Assembly: GCF_026229185.1 (NCBI RefSeq)
Contig: NZ_JAGGJA010000003.1
Coordinates: 186,001-250,000 of the forward strand
From: Fodinibius salsisoli
GTDB lineage: Bacteria; Bacteroidota; Rhodothermia; Balneolales; Balneolaceae
DNA length: 64,000 nucleotides
Direction of reading: 5' to 3'
Below are positions 1 to 9,561 of the stretch, piece by piece. A program made the position numbers and the translations under genes. Every line of letters starts with the position of its first letter. Position 1 is the first letter of the stretch. Under the pieces are notes generated by a model, which saw only the letters and a program-made list of their open reading frames with translations, ran no database searches and was not told the DNA's origin.

Positions 1-1312
1 CGTCCTTGGTATTTGTTATGGCCTGCAGATCTTGGCACACGTTGAAATTCCGGGTAGCGTTGAAAAAGCAGATCGTCGGGAATTCGGGCGTTCTGATCTC
101 ATCGTAGATGACAGTACGGACTTATTTCAGAATATCCCGCAGGAATCGGTGGTCTGGATGAGTCATGGTGATCATATAAAAGAACTGTCTGCGGACTACG
201 AAATTATCGCTCACACCGATAATGCAAGAGTAGCCGCCGTACGCCATAAACAAAAGCAGCTGTTTGGTGTTCAGTTTCATCCCGAAGTCGTTCATACCGT
301 CTATGGGAAGCAGATCGTAAGAAATTTCGTCAATAAAATTTGTAAGCTCGAAGGAACGTGGACGGCGCAGTCTTTTATAGAGTCAACGGTGGAAGAGATT
401 CGCGAACGAGTGGGAGATGCTCGTGTTCTTTGTGGGCTTAGCGGCGGGGTTGATTCTACCGTTGTCGCCACACTGGTCCATAAAGCTATTGGGGACCAGC
501 TGCAGTGTATCTTTGTAGATAACGGCTTACTTCGTAAAAATGAATTCCAGGATGTACTGGATCTATATGAAGAAGAACTACATTTGCCCGTTAAAGGAGT
601 AGACGCCTCAGATCGTTTTTTAGATGGTCTTGAAGGAGTTTTTGATCCTGAAAAAAAACGCAAGATTATCGGCAACATATTCATTGATGTCTTTGATGAT
701 ATCGTTGAAGGAGATAATGATTTTAAATTTTTAGCCCAGGGAACCCTTTATCCTGACGTTATTGAAAGCATCTCATTTAAAGGACCTTCGGCTACCATCA
801 AGTCTCATCATAATGTAGGCGGACTTCCCGAAGAAATGAACTTAGCGCTTGTAGAGCCGGTTCGAGAACTGTTTAAAGACGAAGTTCGTAATGTGGGTCG
901 GCAATTGGGCATCCCGGATCACTTTATTAAGCGTCATCCCTTCCCTGGTCCTGGACTCGGAATCCGTATTATTTCTGATGTTACCAAAGAAAAATTAGAC
1001 CTGTTACGCGAAGTCGATGACATCTTCATCAGTGAGCTACGTCAACAAGACCTTTACGATGAAGTTTGGCAAGCATTAGCCGTCTTATTACCAGTTCAAA
1101 GTGTCGGAGTGATGGGCGATGAGCGCACCTATGAATTTACGGCCGCTCTACGTGCCGTAACCAGTGTGGATGGCATGACCGCAGATTGGGCCCACCTGCC
1201 TCATCCTTTTTTGGCTCACGTATCCAATCGAATCATTAATGAGGTCCCGGGTATCAACCGTGTAGTCTACGATGTCAGTTCTAAACCTCCTTCCACTATT
1301 GAGTGGGAATAA
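1..1312 (+). CDS. guaA: GMP synthase (glutamine-hydrolysing), 5'-truncated by window
   Basis: Amidates XMP to GMP in purine synthesis, using ammonia from glutamine. The open frame runs in from base 2 and already contains the class I glutamine amidotransferase nucleophile in GICYGLQ (Cys codon 14-16), so the true start lies upstream of the window. The amidotransferase His/Glu of FGVQFHPEV follows at about 265-295. Next come the ATP-pyrophosphatase P-loop SGGVDSTV (about 440) and a full dimerisation domain ending KPPSTIEWE, the usual GuaA C-terminus. Only the first part of the amidotransferase domain is missing. The next gene follows after 60 bp on the same strand. Confidence 0.97.
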   Translation, partial: VLGICYGLQILAHVEIPGSVEKADRREFGRSDLIVDDSTDLFQNIPQESVVWMSHGDHIKELSADYEIIAHTDNARVAAVRHKQKQLFGVQFHPEVVHTVYGKQIVRNFVNKICKLEGTWTAQSFIESTVEEIRERVGDARVLCGLSGGVDSTVVATLVHKAIGDQLQCIFVDNGLLRKNEFQDVLDLYEEELHLPVKGVDASDRFLDGLEGVFDPEKKRKIIGNIFIDVFDDIVEGDNDFKFLAQGTLYPDVIESISFKGPSATIKSHHNVGGLPEEMNLALVEPVRELFKDEVRNVGRQLGIPDHFIKRHPFPGPGLGIRIISDVTKEKLDLLREVDDIFISELRQQDLYDEVWQALAVLLPVQSVGVMGDERTYEFTAALRAVTSVDGMTADWAHLPHPFLAHVSNRIINEVPGINRVVYDVSSKPPSTIEWE

Positions 1313-1372
1313 GTCAGAACAAAACAGGCTACATCAGGTTTAATAATGTAGGAATATTCAACTTTTGATATT

Positions 1373-3118
1373 ATGGAATCATATAGTCCGTATTTGGATA
1401 AGGTCCAAGCAGTACTGTTTTTGTTTATCTGCGTACTATTTGTTGGTACCGCCTCTCCCAAGCTTGTAAGTGGACAATCTTTTGATGAAGGAATCCAACT
1501 ATACCAAGACGGAGAATATGCCAAAGCTGCTGCCCTATTTGATAAGATCCACACAAATAGAGGACTTTTGTTTGCCGGTAAAGCCTATTGGAATAGCCAA
1601 GATTTCAATACCGCCCGGAGTCGCTTACTGAAAGTAGCCGATGTAACGCCCCCACAACTTGCCTACGAGGCTACCTATACCCTCAGCCTGATTGATATAA
1701 GGCAAAAAAAGTATGGTGATGCCTTACCCAAGCTATTTAGGCTTACCCAGCAGCAGGATATGCCTCAAATAGCAACCCAAAGCCAAGAGCTTTACGAGGG
1801 GCTTCTACTGTATCTTACCTATAATCAGCGGCTGGAGATAATGCAGACGAGTGTCCCGGATACCATTTTATTTGATCTGACAGCCAATGCAATGGGACGA
1901 GTAGACTACAACTCAGCACAGATTTTGGTTACCAAAATGAAGAATATGGTGGATGATATCCCCTCTTCTCAAATCGATGAGCTCACCTCTCTCATAGAAA
2001 ACGAACCTGAATACTTGCAACTCCAGGAAAAAACGAAATTAGAAGCTTTTGAAGGCTTGACCCATAATATTGGTATTGCCTTGCCGGCCTTTTCCCCAGA
2101 CAAAAGAGAATACAGTGTTTCCAGAGGGCTTTATCTCGGTTTTATGCTTGCCGCTGAACAGTTCAACGAACAACATAAGATGAAGGTTAACTTCGTTTAT
2201 GAAAATACCGGCGCAGAAGCAGATTCAGCCCAGAAAGCACTTGAATCGCTGAAAAATGCCGGCGTTGATGCTATACTTGGTCCCCTGTTCTCTGAGCGTG
2301 CCCAGACCATGGCTGAGGTCTCGAAACAATATCAGACCCCCATAATTGCTCCTCTTGCTAATTCAGCTTCTCTTACTGAGGATGAAGGCTATTTTTACCA
2401 AGTTAATCCCTCATTCGATGTTCACGGCCAAAATATGGCCGATTACGCCTATGAATCATTAAATGTTGACAGTGTTGCCATTATAGCTCAAAAGGGCTCT
2501 TTAGGAGCTATTTCAGCCAAAGCATTTCAAGAACAGTTCAAAAAAAAGGGCGGGGGAATTCCTCATTTCTTTGTTGAAGAACTTGGCCAGCGAGGAGAGG
2601 GATTGTCTCGATATTCACGCTTTTTAGCCGGTGACCCTGAAACAAATTCAATTTCGGCCGTGTATGCTCCGTTCACCGAAGAAGAAACGGCTCCGGCCTT
2701 GATCGATCACCTGCTGCGCCAGCTCAATACCCTGGAAAGTAATATCACTATTCTTGGATCACCAGAATGGGCAAACAGAAGCTTCTCATCTGATAAGATT
2801 GGTCAACGTCCCGTTTATTTTACCGAAAGCTTTTATACACAACCCAATAATACTCAAATAGATCGCTTTAAAATAGACTTTAGAAATCGATTTAGAACGG
2901 AAGCCAATCGCTTTGCCATGATTGGCTATGATACCGCTATGTTCTTACTAAATACCATTGAACGGGTGGTCAATCCTGGGTTACTTCAACAGGAATTAGT
3001 AAACCAGCCTCCCTATAATGGGCTGATTACAAATATTGACTTTAAGGGAAGCAATGTTAACCAGAAGCTCATGATCTTTAAATTAACAGATCGAGATAGC
3101 TACCTGGTAAGAGAGTAA
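1373..3118 (+). CDS. TPR plus type I periplasmic-binding-protein fusion (LpoA/LppC-like receptor)
   Basis: This 581-residue exported protein has an N-terminal hydrophobic segment (about 14-35) ending near SGQSFDEG, and then TPR-like helices to about residue 190 (QLYQDGEYAKAAALF, ARSRLLKVAD). From about 215 there is a type I periplasmic ligand-binding fold, with GIALPAFSP as the first strand, GVDAILGPLFSERA, and a later VNPSFDVHGQNMADYA. TPR followed by this fold is the architecture of LpoA-type activators of penicillin-binding proteins. It is also seen in branched-chain amino-acid-type receptors, so the ligand or partner cannot be decided. The convergent neighbour is mltG, which is compatible with a cell-wall role. 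Confidence 0.75.
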   Translation: MESYSPYLDKVQAVLFLFICVLFVGTASPKLVSGQSFDEGIQLYQDGEYAKAAALFDKIHTNRGLLFAGKAYWNSQDFNTARSRLLKVADVTPPQLAYEATYTLSLIDIRQKKYGDALPKLFRLTQQQDMPQIATQSQELYEGLLLYLTYNQRLEIMQTSVPDTILFDLTANAMGRVDYNSAQILVTKMKNMVDDIPSSQIDELTSLIENEPEYLQLQEKTKLEAFEGLTHNIGIALPAFSPDKREYSVSRGLYLGFMLAAEQFNEQHKMKVNFVYENTGAEADSAQKALESLKNAGVDAILGPLFSERAQTMAEVSKQYQTPIIAPLANSASLTEDEGYFYQVNPSFDVHGQNMADYAYESLNVDSVAIIAQKGSLGAISAKAFQEQFKKKGGGIPHFFVEELGQRGEGLSRYSRFLAGDPETNSISAVYAPFTEEETAPALIDHLLRQLNTLESNITILGSPEWANRSFSSDKIGQRPVYFTESFYTQPNNTQIDRFKIDFRNRFRTEANRFAMIGYDTAMFLLNTIERVVNPGLLQQELVNQPPYNGLITNIDFKGSNVNQKLMIFKLTDRDSYLVRE

Positions 3119-3148
3119 CCAATCTATGAGTTAGTTCTTTGGTTTGAA

Positions 3149-4195
3149 TTAATTTTGGTCGTGTTGGCGCTCCCTCTGTCGCTTAATGCGATACTGTTTC
3201 TGGATCCATTCTCTCCACTCAGCACTCTTTCGTTGATGTTCCTGATAAGTCCTGGAAAAGTTGTGCGTCCCTTCTGGACTAGCGACCATATACAAGTACT
3301 CATGCTCAGCAGGAAATAAAGCTGCTTTAATTGAGGTTTCACTGGGATTTGTTATAGGCCCGGGGGGCAAACCGCTATGCAAATAGGTATTATAGGGATG
3401 ATCGATCTTATAATCCTTGAATGTGAGTCTGCGACGTTCTCCTACTGCAAAATTTATGGTCGGATCGGCTTGCAGCCTCATTCCCGTTTCCAGGCGGTTC
3501 CAATATAAGCCACTAATGGTATCTTTCTCGCTGTCATTACCTGCCTCCCACTCAATAATGGAAGCCAGAGTCACAATCTCATTAACTGATTTATCCAGCT
3601 CCTTAAACCGCTCTTTATACTTTTCGGCTATACTTTGCTGGAAGGTATTCAGCAGCCGGGTTATCACTTCATCAGCGCTTGCTGTCCAATAAAACGAGTA
3701 GGTATTAGGATGTATACGTCCGATAATTTCTGTAGAATCAATACCCTGTTTGGCTAAAAAAGTACTGTCTTTGAGAGTGTTTGCCAATGATAAAGAGTCA
3801 AACCTAAATGACTGGGCAATGCGTTGTGTAATTTGTGACTGGGAATAGCCGGGTAAGACGGTGAGCCGGATAGGATCTTGAAGCCCACGACCCAATTTAG
3901 AAAAGAGCTCTTTATAAGAGCTTTCAGGCTCAAATTGATAATGCCCCGCTTTAAAATTTTTCCAATGGAGCGTTCCAACGGCCCAGTCAAATTCTTTTTT
4001 TCTTTTAAGAAGCCCTTTTGTTAAAAGCGTATCAGCCAGTCCTTCTGGGCCAAGGCTACTGCTAAGATAGATATGTACCACCTCATCACTGGTAAGAGCC
4101 GGGCTGTTATAAAGTCTCGTCCAGCGCGATCCAGCGATTACCAAAGCTACAATTACCCAAAGGGAAAATCCGAAAGCAAATTCTCTGAAGTTCAA
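3149..4195 (-). CDS. mltG: endolytic murein transglycosylase MltG (YceG-like)
   Basis: Inner-membrane lytic transglycosylase that cuts nascent glycan strands and so ends their elongation. It has one N-terminal membrane helix (about 8-24), a LysM-like region, and a YceG domain with ASIIEWEAG at 211-219; E215 corresponds to the family's catalytic glutamate. The downstream block LQADPTINFAVG, YNTYLHSGLPPGPITNPS and HNFSRTYQEH is diagnostic. Length (348 residues) is normal. The gene lies 16 bp downstream of the yccA-like gene on the same strand, so the two are probably cotranscribed, and it converges on the receptor gene with 30 bp between stops. Confidence 0.95.
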   Translation of the reverse strand: MNFREFAFGFSLWVIVALVIAGSRWTRLYNSPALTSDEVVHIYLSSSLGPEGLADTLLTKGLLKRKKEFDWAVGTLHWKNFKAGHYQFEPESSYKELFSKLGRGLQDPIRLTVLPGYSQSQITQRIAQSFRFDSLSLANTLKDSTFLAKQGIDSTEIIGRIHPNTYSFYWTASADEVITRLLNTFQQSIAEKYKERFKELDKSVNEIVTLASIIEWEAGNDSEKDTISGLYWNRLETGMRLQADPTINFAVGERRRLTFKDYKIDHPYNTYLHSGLPPGPITNPSETSIKAALFPAEHEYLYMVASPEGTHNFSRTYQEHQRKSAEWREWIQKQYRIKRQRERQHDQN

Positions 4196-4211
4196 AAATC
4201 CTATTTTATTA

Positions 4212-4931
4212 TTATCGACGTTGTAGTTTAGAAAGGAGTCGCAACAGTTCGATGTATAACCAAACCAGGGTAATCATAAGTCCAAATGAAGTGTACCACT
4301 CAAAGTACTCCGGGGCATTTGCTTGCACTCCTTGTTCAATCATATCGAAATCCAGTACCAGGTTTAACGCTGCCACGCCCACAACCAACAAGCTAAAGCC
4401 GATGCTCATCATCCCTGTTCCGTGCAGCAATCCAAAGTTTATACCAAAGAAGCTTAGTATAAAACTTGCCACATAAACCAGTGCTATTCCACCGGTTGCC
4501 GCCACTACTCCCATTCTAAACTTTTGGGTAACTTCAATGAGGCCCGATCGATAAGCCATCAGCATAGCTGCGAAGGTTCCCAGTGTTAACAGTACGGCAT
4601 TGAAAACGATACCCTCATACATACTGGCATACTGCAGAGAAATACCCCCAAGGAAAAGCCCTTCTAAGCCTGCATAGATAGGAGCCGTAATTGGCGACCA
4701 TTCCTTCTTAAAAATGGTAACCATAGCGACAATAAATCCCCCGATTGCACCTCCCCAAATAAAGGGAGCCGAAGGCTGGTACCAGCTAATGGCTGCACCC
4801 AATAACAGAATAAAAAATAGGATAGCCGTTTTATTGATGGTCCCGCTTATGGTCATTGTTCTTTGGCCAGGCGCAACTTGATCAACTTGCTGAAATGTCT
4901 TTTGAGATAATGTGGGATTACCGGTTCTCAT
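4212..4931 (-). CDS. Bax inhibitor-1/YccA family membrane protein
   Basis: A 239-residue integral membrane protein of the BI-1/YccA family. After a soluble N-terminus with RTMTISGTINKTAILF there are about seven hydrophobic segments. Family features are the repeated GLEGLFLGGIS and LVLDFDMIEQG motifs, the latter with the conserved acidic pair near the C-terminus, and a short basic tail (LSKLQRR). Members have been linked to calcium/proton leak and to FtsH modulation, but no defined reaction can be assigned here. It is the first gene of a probable two-gene unit with mltG. Confidence 0.9.
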   Translation of the reverse strand: MRTGNPTLSQKTFQQVDQVAPGQRTMTISGTINKTAILFFILLLGAAISWYQPSAPFIWGGAIGGFIVAMVTIFKKEWSPITAPIYAGLEGLFLGGISLQYASMYEGIVFNAVLLTLGTFAAMLMAYRSGLIEVTQKFRMGVVAATGGIALVYVASFILSFFGINFGLLHGTGMMSIGFSLLVVGVAALNLVLDFDMIEQGVQANAPEYFEWYTSFGLMITLVWLYIELLRLLSKLQRR

Positions 4932-5270
4932 AGATGTCTTTTCTTTTAAAATTCAGGCGCAATATATCATCTGAGTCATCAAAATAACAATCTCAGAGAT
5001 AAATTATTTTATAAGCACTTAGATGTAACTTTTAATTTCATTAGTCCGTATGCATAACCCTAAAGAGTAATATTTTTGGACGCTCCTAAATGTCCAAATG
5101 CCCTAAAAAAGCTCTCAGCCCTGACCGGTTGAGAGCTTTTTCATTTGTCAATGAAAACCCTTAAAAGTTATATACAGAAGATTACAATCCTTCACACAAT
5201 TGTACTTTCTCCTAACCCATTCAAATCCTTATATTCCGTGCGAATTATTTCATAACCAATTTGAAGCTGG
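4932..5270. other. divergent intergenic region
   Basis: A 339-bp spacer between the divergent yccA-like and desaturase genes. No ORF of coding appearance is present. The only clear structure is the hairpin at 5105-5141. The sequence is A+T-rich and should hold both promoters, but I could not find an exact TAnnTTTG box. Confidence 0.5.
5105..5141. terminator. bidirectional terminator-like hairpin
   Basis: AAAAAAGCTCTCA (5105-5117) pairs with TGAGAGCTTTTT (5130-5141) around a 12-nt loop, giving a T-run on either strand. It sits upstream of both divergent genes, so it terminates neither of them. It may end an unannotated short transcript or act as a leader attenuator. Confidence 0.6.
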
Positions 5271-6197
5271 ATGGAAGCACCATATACTCCTGAAAAATAC
5301 GACAAAAAACTGGATCGAATTAACTGGGTTAGTGGAATCCCCTTTATTCTCTTACACTTGGGATGCTTCCTTGTCTTTTGGGTGGAATTCAGCTGGGTAG
5401 CCCTGGCAGCACTGTTCTTGAGCTATACTGTTCGTATGTTTGGGATTACCGCAGGATTTCACCGCTACTTTTCGCATCGTACCTTTAAGACCAGCCGGGT
5501 ATTCCAGTTTTGTTTGGCTTGGCTGGGCACCTCAAGTGCTCAAAAAGGACCACTTTGGTGGGCCGCTCACCATCGTCATCATCACAAATATTCTGACACC
5601 GAAAAAGATGTACACTCTCCCGTTCAGCGCAGTCTATGGTGGTCGCACGTTGGATGGATTCTGAGTAATCGGTTTAAGGAGACGAATTCTAAGATGGTGA
5701 AAGATCTTTCTAAATTTCCCGAACTCAAATTTTTAAACAATTATCATCTTTTACCTCCCATCATTCTTGCAGTAGGGACTTTCGTAACCGGAGCATTGCT
5801 CGATTACTATTTTCCCTCGTTAGGCACCTCGGGCTTACAGTTTTTTGTCTATGGATTTATTTTGAGTACTGTTCTATTATACCACGGAACTTTTACGGTT
5901 AACTCGCTGGCCCACGTATTTGGCAAACGCCGATTTAAGACCAAGGATGACAGCCGCAACAACTGGTTTATTTCACTCATCACGCTGGGCGAAGGCTGGC
6001 ATAATAATCACCATCGGTTCCCTTCTTCCGAGCGGCAGGGCTTTTACTGGTGGGAATTCGACTTCTCTCATTATGGACTGAAAGTACTGTCGTGGTTCAA
6101 ACTGGTATGGGATTTACGCGTGCCTCCACAACGAGTATACGCAGATCATAAAATATTCAAACGTCCACCGGATGTTATTGAACATCCCCAATCATAA
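5271..6197 (+). CDS. acyl-CoA/acyl-lipid desaturase (stearoyl-CoA 9-desaturase type)
   Basis: Membrane di-iron enzyme that inserts a cis double bond into fatty acyl chains. All three histidine boxes are present: HRYFSH (64-69), HHRHHH (100-105) and HNNHH (244-248). Two hydrophobic hairpins lie at about 20-58 and 160-205. The 308-residue length suits bacterial delta-9 desaturases without a cytochrome b5 domain. I take the ATG at 5271 because it leaves a complete N-terminal helix before box 1. A role in membrane-fluidity adjustment is inferred from the family. Confidence 0.93.
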   Translation: MEAPYTPEKYDKKLDRINWVSGIPFILLHLGCFLVFWVEFSWVALAALFLSYTVRMFGITAGFHRYFSHRTFKTSRVFQFCLAWLGTSSAQKGPLWWAAHHRHHHKYSDTEKDVHSPVQRSLWWSHVGWILSNRFKETNSKMVKDLSKFPELKFLNNYHLLPPIILAVGTFVTGALLDYYFPSLGTSGLQFFVYGFILSTVLLYHGTFTVNSLAHVFGKRRFKTKDDSRNNWFISLITLGEGWHNNHHRFPSSERQGFYWWEFDFSHYGLKVLSWFKLVWDLRVPPQRVYADHKIFKRPPDVIEHPQS

Positions 6198-6457
6198 GTA
6201 AGTCAAGTTATATTCGTTTATTGAAGACTTTGCAAATGGGCATACTGAGCCTCTGCTGCTAAGTTGCTGCAGCCCACTTAGCAAGTGGACCGCACCTTGG
6301 AAAAGTAGGAACATTTTTATTTGACCAGCATCGATCTGGAGGGACACGGCGTGCTGTGTCTCAAGCCCGGAGGGAGTTGAACTCCCGCTTTAGATAAAAA
6401 TGGTCTACAAAAGAACCGGAGTATAACCCCCTTGATGCTAAGTGGAACTAATGATAA

Positions 6458-6578
6458 ACGTGCCAGGCACTTTGGAAGTGCCTGGCACGTAATCAATCCG
6501 GCGATGGGCTGTTAACCTTCTCAAGCTTTAGTACACATTAGAGGTGTACTAAAGCTATTAGACGCATGTAATGCGTCT
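6458..6578. repeat. cluster of three perfect hairpins (REP-like)
   Basis: Three consecutive perfect inverted repeats. Arms 6458-6472/6476-6490 are 15 bp with a 3-nt loop (ACGTGCCAGGCACTT and its complement). Arms 6524-6536/6544-6556 are 13 bp (AGCTTTAGTACAC and its complement). Arms 6560-6567/6571-6578 are 8 bp (AGACGCAT and its complement). None has a strong T-run. The last resembles the AGACGC...GCGTCTCTAC repeats scattered in many bacterial genomes, so an extragenic palindrome cluster is the likeliest reading. Confidence 0.65.
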
Positions 6579-6855
6579 CTACAACCATATTTGAGATTAT
6601 TTAAAACTTAACATTCCCGGGCACTTTGCTCATTAAAGGGCTATCCTTGGCGCGGGGATGATTCCCACGCTTCCAAGACCTCATCGAGCGTCTGTGGGTG
6701 ACGTCCGGTGAGTGAATAGTAGAAAAAAAATAAATGCACGAGCGAGACACTCGCGCATGTTGCAACATAAAAAGGTCGGTAGCCTCTCCCATTCGTCCAA
6801 CTTCAACCCCAGAAGCCGGACGAAAATTCAACCCCTTTGAGGGTTATTTATATAT

Positions 6856-6892
6856 AAAAAAGCGCTAACACCCAAGGCATTAGCGCTTTAAA
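6856..6892 (-). terminator. terminator of the minus-strand carbohydrate locus
   Basis: AAAGCGCTAA (about 6858-6868) pairs with TTAGCGCTTT (6880-6890). Read on the minus strand it is followed by a T-run. It lies about 35 bp past the stop codon at 6926. Confidence 0.8.
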
Positions 6893-6925
6893 ATTTGCAG
6901 ATGAATAGGTAACGGAGTTAAAAAA

Positions 6926-8272
6926 TCAACTCAGTACCTCAGTCACTCCCGGTGTAGGTATGGGATAATCCCCGTTTTCATCCGGAACTACAGGAGGCTG
7001 GGCATCCCAGGAAAAAGAATCGGTATCTGGCACCAATCTTTTTGTTGAACTCATGGCATCATCCCATGAAATAACTTTTCCTGAATAAGTAGCCATTCTA
7101 CCCATGATGGCTGTCAGCGTACTTTTAGCTCCGTATTCCGTATTGTTGATCACTTCCCCATTCCGGATAGAAGCAAAAAGCTCATCGTGCTCCTGTTGGT
7201 AAGGATTGGGGTCATCAGTGGCTTTGTGGTTATAGATAATGTCACCATTCCAATTTTTAATCACTCCTTTATCGCCCTGCGTATCGACGGTTCCTTTTGT
7301 AGTTTGGAAAAATTCGGAGACTCGATTCATGGTATCAGGCTGGTGGCGGCACTGACTGCTTATGACCGCGCCACCGGGATAGGTAAACTCAACAAAATGA
7401 TGATCAAATATCTGTCCGTGATCCTTACCATTACGAACTTCACGGCCTCCCATGCCCTGGGCGGATACCGGATATTCCCCAATCATCCAGTTAGCAACAT
7501 CAATATTATGAATATGCTGCTCCAGGATATGATCACCACATAGCCAGGTAAAGTAATACCAGTTCCGCATCTGGTATTCCATCTCGGTCTGTTCAGGCTG
7601 GCGGGGGCGTTCCCAAACACCGGCACTATTCCAATAAACCTGTCCGGATACTATATCACCTGCGTCTCCTCCGTGCACTCTCTTAGCTACTTCGCGGTAG
7701 CTATTTTGATAGTGCCGCTGAAGGCCAACAACAACATTGAGATTTTTCTTTTCAGCAAGCTTGCCGACTTCCAGTACCTTCTGGATTCCCGGCGCATCCG
7801 TTGCCAGGGGTTTCTCCATAAACACATGTTTATCAGCTTTTATAGCGGCCTCAAAATGCATGGGCCGGAAACCGGGAGGTGTTGTCAATATGACCACATC
7901 AGCCAGTTCAATAGCCTTCTTATAACCATTAAAACCCGTAAACTTGTGTTCCTCAGGCACATTCAGCTGATCCGTTTCACCAAACTTTTTAGATAAGGTG
8001 GAGTAACTGTCATCCAGTCGATCTCTAAAAGCATCAGCCATAGCTACTAACTGGTTGCCACTATCGGCGGTCAGTGCCTGGTTAGCAGCACCCGTGCCAC
8101 GTCCACCACAGCCGATAAGTGCAATTTTTAGTGTTTGATTGCTATTTTTTCGGTTCATTGCTCCCATTGCTGGAATCGTACTTAATAGCATACCACCGGC
8201 GGCAAGCGATGCACTTTTACAAAAATATCGACGAGAGATGGAACTATTTTTTTTGTCTTTATCTTGTGACAT
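6926..8272 (-). CDS. TAT-exported Gfo/Idh/MocA family oxidoreductase
   Basis: Putative NAD(P)-dependent sugar or polyol dehydrogenase. The N-terminus carries a twin-arginine signal (SRRYFCK, about 13-19, then ASLAAGGMLL). The Rossmann motif ALIGCGGRGTGAA follows at about 52-64, and MEKPLATDAPG gives the family's EKP lysine. The C-terminal domain includes the substrate-side WMIGEYPVSAQGMGGR. The 448-residue length is normal for exported members. It is the last gene of the long minus-strand locus and lies about 70 bp after the SUMF1-like gene. Together with DUF1080 and the other oxidoreductases it suggests periplasmic oxidation of a glycoside to a 3-keto form; the substrate is unknown. Confidence 0.88.
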   Translation of the reverse strand: MSQDKDKKNSSISRRYFCKSASLAAGGMLLSTIPAMGAMNRKNSNQTLKIALIGCGGRGTGAANQALTADSGNQLVAMADAFRDRLDDSYSTLSKKFGETDQLNVPEEHKFTGFNGYKKAIELADVVILTTPPGFRPMHFEAAIKADKHVFMEKPLATDAPGIQKVLEVGKLAEKKNLNVVVGLQRHYQNSYREVAKRVHGGDAGDIVSGQVYWNSAGVWERPRQPEQTEMEYQMRNWYYFTWLCGDHILEQHIHNIDVANWMIGEYPVSAQGMGGREVRNGKDHGQIFDHHFVEFTYPGGAVISSQCRHQPDTMNRVSEFFQTTKGTVDTQGDKGVIKNWNGDIIYNHKATDDPNPYQQEHDELFASIRNGEVINNTEYGAKSTLTAIMGRMATYSGKVISWDDAMSSTKRLVPDTDSFSWDAQPPVVPDENGDYPIPTPGVTEVLS

Positions 8273-8343
8273 AACGGTACCTTATCATTCTATATTTAAT
8301 GTGAATTAATTTTTATAACATATTGCGCAGCAATTGATAGCAA

Positions 8344-9330
8344 TCATATATCTTCAATGGCTTCTAACCAATATTTTTCTATTTCTTCTTTTGAAGGTGG
8401 ATTCTTGGGACGTACTAATCTAAATCCGACAAAGGAGGCATCAGTGAGCCACCAAAGACTTTTAGGAAGTTGAGGGTCACGCTGTTTCCAACGTGACTTC
8501 GATCCACGTCGAGCCGCACACCTCAATGCACTGGGGTCATCCTGCCAGCTCCCCCCTCTAACCGAACGAGGGTAAAGTTCATCAGGTCGAAACCAGGGAT
8601 TTTCAGCCTCTTCCCCTTCAAGACTGTCAAAATAATTTGCCTTATATTGATCCATCGTCCACTCAGCGACATTTCCATGAATATCATACAACTCGAAAGC
8701 ATTGGGCTCTTTCATGCCAATTTTATGATACTTCTCGGTACTGTTGTCTTCATACCATGCGTATTTGTCTAACTCTTCAGGATCTTCACCATAGGAGTAC
8801 GCTGATTGACTACCAGCCCTGCAGGCATATTCCCACTCAGCTTCAGTCGGCAGACGGTAAAAATGACCGGTCTCGGCAGTAAGCCATTTAGCGTACATCA
8901 CCGCAGCATACTGTGTCATGTTGATAGCCGGGAAGCCATCACGCCCCATTCCAAAACTCATATCAATATATGGCGGCGTTGGCAGCGATACCGCATCTGC
9001 TTGTATAGCCACTTCCCCTTCTTCAGCCGGAGAAGTCACATCATCTAATTTTTCTTCCACAAATAGATCGTATTCTTGCCAGGTAACCTCATACTGTGCC
9101 ATCCAAAATGGATTAACCCGAACTTTTTTTTGTGGACCTTCATCTTCCTCTCTACCGGACTCTTCCCGGGGACTCCCCATTAAAAAAGTACCCCCTTCAA
9201 TAGGAACCATCTCAATTTGTTGATCAGAGCCAGGGATCGCTTCCTCGTAGGGGCTGAAATCCTGGGCCAAAGCATGATTGGCTAAGCCGATAAACACACA
9301 CAGGGATGCTAATAAATAAAATTTATTCAT
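8344..9330 (-). CDS. SUMF1/FGE-sulfatase-fold exported protein
   Basis: A formylglycine-generating-enzyme-like fold protein. I choose the ATG at 9330 because it gives a clean signal peptide (MNKFYLLASLCVFIGLANHALAQ); the longer frame to 9438 has a basic non-signal extension. Fold motifs are EGGTFLMGSP, EVTWQEYDLFV, RLPTEAEWEYACRAG, DIHGNVAEWTMD, VRGGSWQDD and VGFRLVR. In true FGE two cysteines five residues apart activate copper near the C-terminus. Here only the second is kept (SALRCAARR), and no sulfatase lies in the window. A binding or structural role, or another oxidase role, is therefore more likely than sulfatase maturation. Confidence 0.85.
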   Translation of the reverse strand: MNKFYLLASLCVFIGLANHALAQDFSPYEEAIPGSDQQIEMVPIEGGTFLMGSPREESGREEDEGPQKKVRVNPFWMAQYEVTWQEYDLFVEEKLDDVTSPAEEGEVAIQADAVSLPTPPYIDMSFGMGRDGFPAINMTQYAAVMYAKWLTAETGHFYRLPTEAEWEYACRAGSQSAYSYGEDPEELDKYAWYEDNSTEKYHKIGMKEPNAFELYDIHGNVAEWTMDQYKANYFDSLEGEEAENPWFRPDELYPRSVRGGSWQDDPSALRCAARRGSKSRWKQRDPQLPKSLWWLTDASFVGFRLVRPKNPPSKEEIEKYWLEAIEDI

Positions 9331-9561
9331 AATGAAATGCAGCAATTTCAAAAAAGAACGTTTAGTTACAATTATTACTGGATTTAAAGTTATAACAGCT
9401 CCCGATCTGCCCTTTCCCCTTCTGGATATCTGATCCAAGAGCAGAATCGTTTTAGCCGTTATGCACCAAGGTGCTATAATAGTTGATAGATCATAGTAAT
9501 ATTACGACCGATATGCAATTTTTTTTAATCCTTTTGCATACTAAGTTGCAACATCTTTGAG

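Larger units (their letters stand above)
6198..6925. other. gene-free repeat-rich intergenic region
   Basis: 728 bp between convergent genes. It holds small perfect inverted repeats (6372-6386, 6458-6490, 6524-6556, 6560-6578) and the terminator of the minus-strand locus near 6890. An open frame at 6601-6831 (minus) has no recognisable domain and is biased towards R/S/H, so I do not call it a gene. Confidence 0.55.

Noticed and set aside
6601-6831. 76-codon minus-strand frame in the repeat-rich spacer
   Set aside because: No recognisable domain, Arg/Ser/His-rich composition and it lies among palindromes; likely chance.
9510-9540. Another LacI operator (CGACCGATATGCAATT) upstream of the SUMF1-like gene
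   Set aside because: Only part of the core is kept and it is not palindromic; it is probably part of an A/T-rich hairpin.
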